From the NCBI GenBank assembly GCA_951213105.1, contig OX578148.1:140572415-140636414 (forward strand): a DNA stretch of 64,000 bases, in the 5' to 3' direction. Shown piece by piece: positions 60,768 through 64,000 of the stretch. Position 1 is the stretch's first letter. Every line of letters starts with the position of its first letter. Under the pieces are notes generated by a model. That model saw only the letters and a list, made by a program, of their open reading frames with translations. It was not told the DNA's origin and ran no database searches. Position numbers and translations under genes: made by a program. Origin of the DNA: Amaurobius ferox. Lineage: Eukaryota > Arthropoda > Arachnida > Araneae > Amaurobiidae.

Positions 60768-62554
60768 TATATACTAATTGCCAAGTGTCCGTCTGTCTGT
60801 ATGTCACGCTTTTTTCAGGCACTTCCCGAATAGATAGAGACTTGCAATTTGGTACACAGCTCGGTCGTTCGATAAAATCTCCTGGAAAAATCGAATTTTT
60901 TGAAAACGTTCTATAGAGGGGGTGTCCCACACCAAAACGTTCGAAAAGTGAAATGTTGGGAAAGCATACTTTGCGGTGAGATAGAGACTTCAAATTTGGT
61001 GTATGAGTAAATCATTCGAAAGAAAGAAAGTGTGCAATTTCAGATTTCCAAAATTTTCTACTTAAGGGGGTGCCGCACACCAAAACGTTCGAAAGGTGAA
61101 ATGATGGAGAAGCATGCTTTGCGATGAGATAGAGACTTCAAATTTGGTGTATGGGTAAATCGTTTGAAAGGAAGAAAGTGTACAATTTCAGATTACCAAT
61201 ATTTTCTATACTTAAGGGGGTGCCGCACACCAAAATGTTCGATGCACCGAATAAATGAGAAACGGCTCCGTTAAAATTTGATAGAGGCTTGAAATTAGGT
61301 ATACGGACTAATCATTTGATAAAAACACCCAAGACGAATACAGTTTTTCAAAAACGTTCGTTTAAGGGGGTGCTCTAGAGGAAAAAGTTCGTAAGGTGAA
61401 TTGATAAGAAAACATACTGCGGGATGAGATAGAGATTTGAAATTTAGTGTACGGGTAGATAGTTTGGAAGGAAGGAAGTGTACAATTTCAGTTTTCCAAT
61501 ATTTTCTACTTTAGGGGGTGTTGCTCACAAAAATGTTCGATTTTCAGAATGAAGTAGAAACACCCCTTTGAGAACGTTATAGAGACTTGATATTTGGTAT
61601 ATGGACGAATGATTTGATAGAAAACCCAAGAAAAATGGGGTTTTTCAAAAATGCATGTTTAAGGGGGTGGGTCCTCCACAGAAAAACATTCGAATGGCTA
61701 AATAAAAAAAGCATGCTTCGCGGTGAGATAGAGACTTCAAATTTGGTACACTGATAGATAGTTGGAAAGGAAGAAAGTGCGCAATTTCAGTTTTCCAACG
61801 TTTTCTATTGTAGGGGGTGCCACACGGTAAAATGTTCGATTTGACGAACATATGAAAAAAGCCTCCTTTACAATGCGATAGAGGCTTGAAATTTAGTATA
61901 TGGGCTGATCATGTGATAAAAAACTTATTACGGTTTTTTATTTGTTACGGAAGATTATTACGGTTTTTCACAAATGAACATTTAAAGGGGTGCAACACAG
62001 AAAAACGTTTGAAAGATGAAATAATAGAAAAACATGTTTCACGATAGGATAGAGACATCAAATTTCGTGTACGGGTAGATAGTTTGAAAGGAGGAAAGTG
62101 CGCAATTTTAAATTTCCCATATTTGTTAATTTAGGGGGTGCTGCACACCAATATGTGCGATTTTCGGAATAACTGAGACACGCTTCCTTTTAAATGTGAT
62201 AGAGGCTTGGTATTTGGTACATGAGCCAATCATCTGATAAAAAACCTAATACGAACATAGTTTTTCAAAAATGTTCATTTATGGGTATGTTTCACAGGAA
62301 AAACTTTCGAAAGGGGAGATGGTAAAATAGTATGCTTCGGGATGATATAGGGACTTTAATTTGGTGTACTGGGAGATAGTTCGAAAGGAAAAACAGCGCA
62401 ATTAAAGTTTTCCAATATTTTCCTCTTTAGGGGGTTCTGCACACTAAAATATCCGATTTGCCGAATAAATGTAAAACGCAAATTATTAAAAAAATTACAA
62501 TATTCAAGGGTTGCTTATTGCGAGAACGTTGATTTTCAACGGGTATTCGGCTAG
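60768..62554 (+). mobile_element. Third CTAG-ending family, unit b
   Basis: It starts TATATACTAATTGCCAAGTG directly after unit a (the first TC is missing) and ends GTTGATTTTCAACGGGTATT then CGGCTAG. It contains about five of the internal repeats (markers near 61290, 61588, 61888, 62210), more than units a and c. Confidence 0.8.
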
Positions 62555-63808
62555 TCTATATATACTAATTGCCAAGTGTCCGTCTGTCTGCCTGTCCGTC
62601 TGTCACGCCTTTTTTAGGCACTTCCCGAATAAATAGAGACTTGCAATTTGGTACACGGCTCGATCGTTCGATAAAACCCCCTGGAAAAATCGAATTTTTC
62701 GAAAACGATAAGATAGGGACTTCAAATTCGGTATATGGGTAAACCGTTCGAAAGGAAGTATGTGTACAATTTCAGATTTCCAATATTTCCTGCTTAAGGG
62801 GGTGCCGCACACCAAAATGTTCGATTTTCCGAATAAATGAAAAACGACTCCTTTAAAATTTGATAAAGACTTGAAATTTGGTATATGGTCTAATCATTTG
62901 ATGAAGATATCCAAGACGAATGTAGTTTTTCAAAAATGTTTTTAAGGGGGTGCGCCAGAGAGAAACGTTCGAAAAGTGAATTCATAAAAAACATGCTTCG
63001 GAAAGAAATAGATATTTCAAATTTGGTGTACGGGTAGATAGCTTAGAAGGAAGAAAATATACAATTTCAGATTTCCAATATTAGCTACTTAGGGGGTGGC
63101 GCACACAAAAATGTTCGATTTCACGAACAACTGAAAAACGCCTCCTTTAGAGTGTAATGGAAGCTTGAAATTTAGTATATGGGCTAATCATTTGATAAAA
63201 AAACCTAAGATTATTAGGGTTTTTCAAAAACGATCATTTAAGTGGGTGCAACACAGAAAAACGTTCGAAATATGAAGTGATAGAAAAACATGCTCCACAG
63301 TAGGATAGAGACATCAAATTTGGTGTACTGGTATATAGTTTGAAAGAAAGTGTGCAAATTTCAAATTTCCAATATTTGCTACTTTAGGTGGTGATGAACG
63401 CCAATATGTTCGATTTTCGGAATAAGTGAGACACGCTTCCTTTTAAATGTGATAGAGGCTTAATATTTGATATATGGGCCAATCATCTGATAAAAAACCC
63501 AATACGAACAGACTTTTTCAAAAATGTTCATTTATGGGTGTGTTCCAAAGAAAAACGTTCGAAAGGGGAGATGATAAAATAGTATGCTCCGGGGTGAGAT
63601 AGAGATTTTAATATGGTGTAATGGTAGATAGTTCGAAAAGAAGACGTGAGCAATTTAAATTTTCCAATATTTTCTTCTATAGGGGGTTCTGCACACTAAA
63701 ATATTCGATTTGCCGAAAAAATGTGAAACGCGAATTATTAAAAAAAAATGACAATATTCAGGGGGTGCTTATTGTGAGACCGTTGATTTTCAACGGGTAT
63801 TCGGCTAG
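62555..63808 (+). mobile_element. Third CTAG-ending family, unit c
   Basis: TCTATATATACTAATTGCC at the left, hairpin and CTAG at 63805-63808. Three internal repeats (near 62872, 63170, 63465). Confidence 0.82.
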
Positions 63809-63828
63809 TATATACTAATTTCCAAGTA

Positions 63829-64000
63829 TCTATATATACTAATTGCCAAGTGTCCGTCTGTCACGCTTTTTTTAGGTCCTTCCCGAATTGAAAGAGGCTT
63901 GCAATTTGGTTCAAGGTTCGATCGTTCGATAAAACTCCCTGGGGAAATGAAATTTTTCAAAAATGTTCTATAGAGAGGTTGCCCCACACCAAAATTTTCG
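63829..64000 (+). mobile_element. Third CTAG-ending family, unit d, cut by the window edge
   Basis: TCTATATATACTAATTGCC begins at 63829, after a 20-bp piece (63809-63828) that is itself the start of another unit. The join AAGTA then TCTATA fits insertion between A and T. Confidence 0.75.

Overview
The window is AT-rich eukaryotic nuclear DNA, most likely from an arthropod. A spider or other arachnid is my best guess, based on the mix of Helitron-like elements with CTGT-rich 5' ends, tRNA-headed SINEs, hAT and P/THAP9-type transposons and a Polinton-type polymerase relic; this cannot be proven from the sequence alone. Host coding sequence is sparse and sits in small exons inside a dense nest of transposons. 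I see no bacterial gene organisation, rRNA or CRISPR array.

Layout. 1-4710: a decayed Polinton/Maverick-type DNA polymerase B gene, broken by frameshifts and stops and interrupted by a hAT transposon (2804-4382) and a tiny SINE fragment (4472-4529). 4741-5665: direct repeats. 6420-6690: tRNA-derived SINE. 6780-6990: last exon of a small membrane- or GPI-anchored protein (gene A). 7100-22647: a nest of Helitron-like copies and a second family whose ends read TTAACACTTT and CTTTCTTG. 22838-33471: more Helitron copies carrying a P-type element (23931-26475), another TTAACACTTT copy and a SINE (32254-32537). 34769-40880: TTAACACTTT-family copies, one split by an almost intact ZBED-type hAT element (36372-39362). 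40881-45116: mostly unassigned DNA with one inverted repeat pair and another TTAACACTTT copy. 45376-54181: first two exons of a second small secreted protein gene (gene B), whose 8.7 kb intron holds a MITE, Helitron fragments, an orphan 133-residue reading frame and tandem repeats. 55819-59504: two Helitron copies. 59742-64000: head-to-tail array of a third CTAG-ending family with internal repeats of about 300 bp.

How the genes relate. Gene B exon 1 (45376-45412, phase 1) joins exon 2 (54091-54181) to give a convincing signal peptide followed by a Cys-containing domain. Exon 2 ends in the phase that the gene A last exon (6780-6990) requires. I therefore infer two tandem members of one family of small Cys-containing, probably GPI-anchored proteins: only the tail of A and only the head of B lie in the window.

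The transposon part is informative because paralogous copies supply empty sites. They show Helitron insertion between A and T without target duplication, insertion of the TTAACACTTT family without clear target duplication, a composite Helitron that amplified after its inner terminator changed from CTAG to TTAG, and three snap-back palindromes. No Rep/helicase gene is present, so all rolling-circle-type copies here are non-autonomous.
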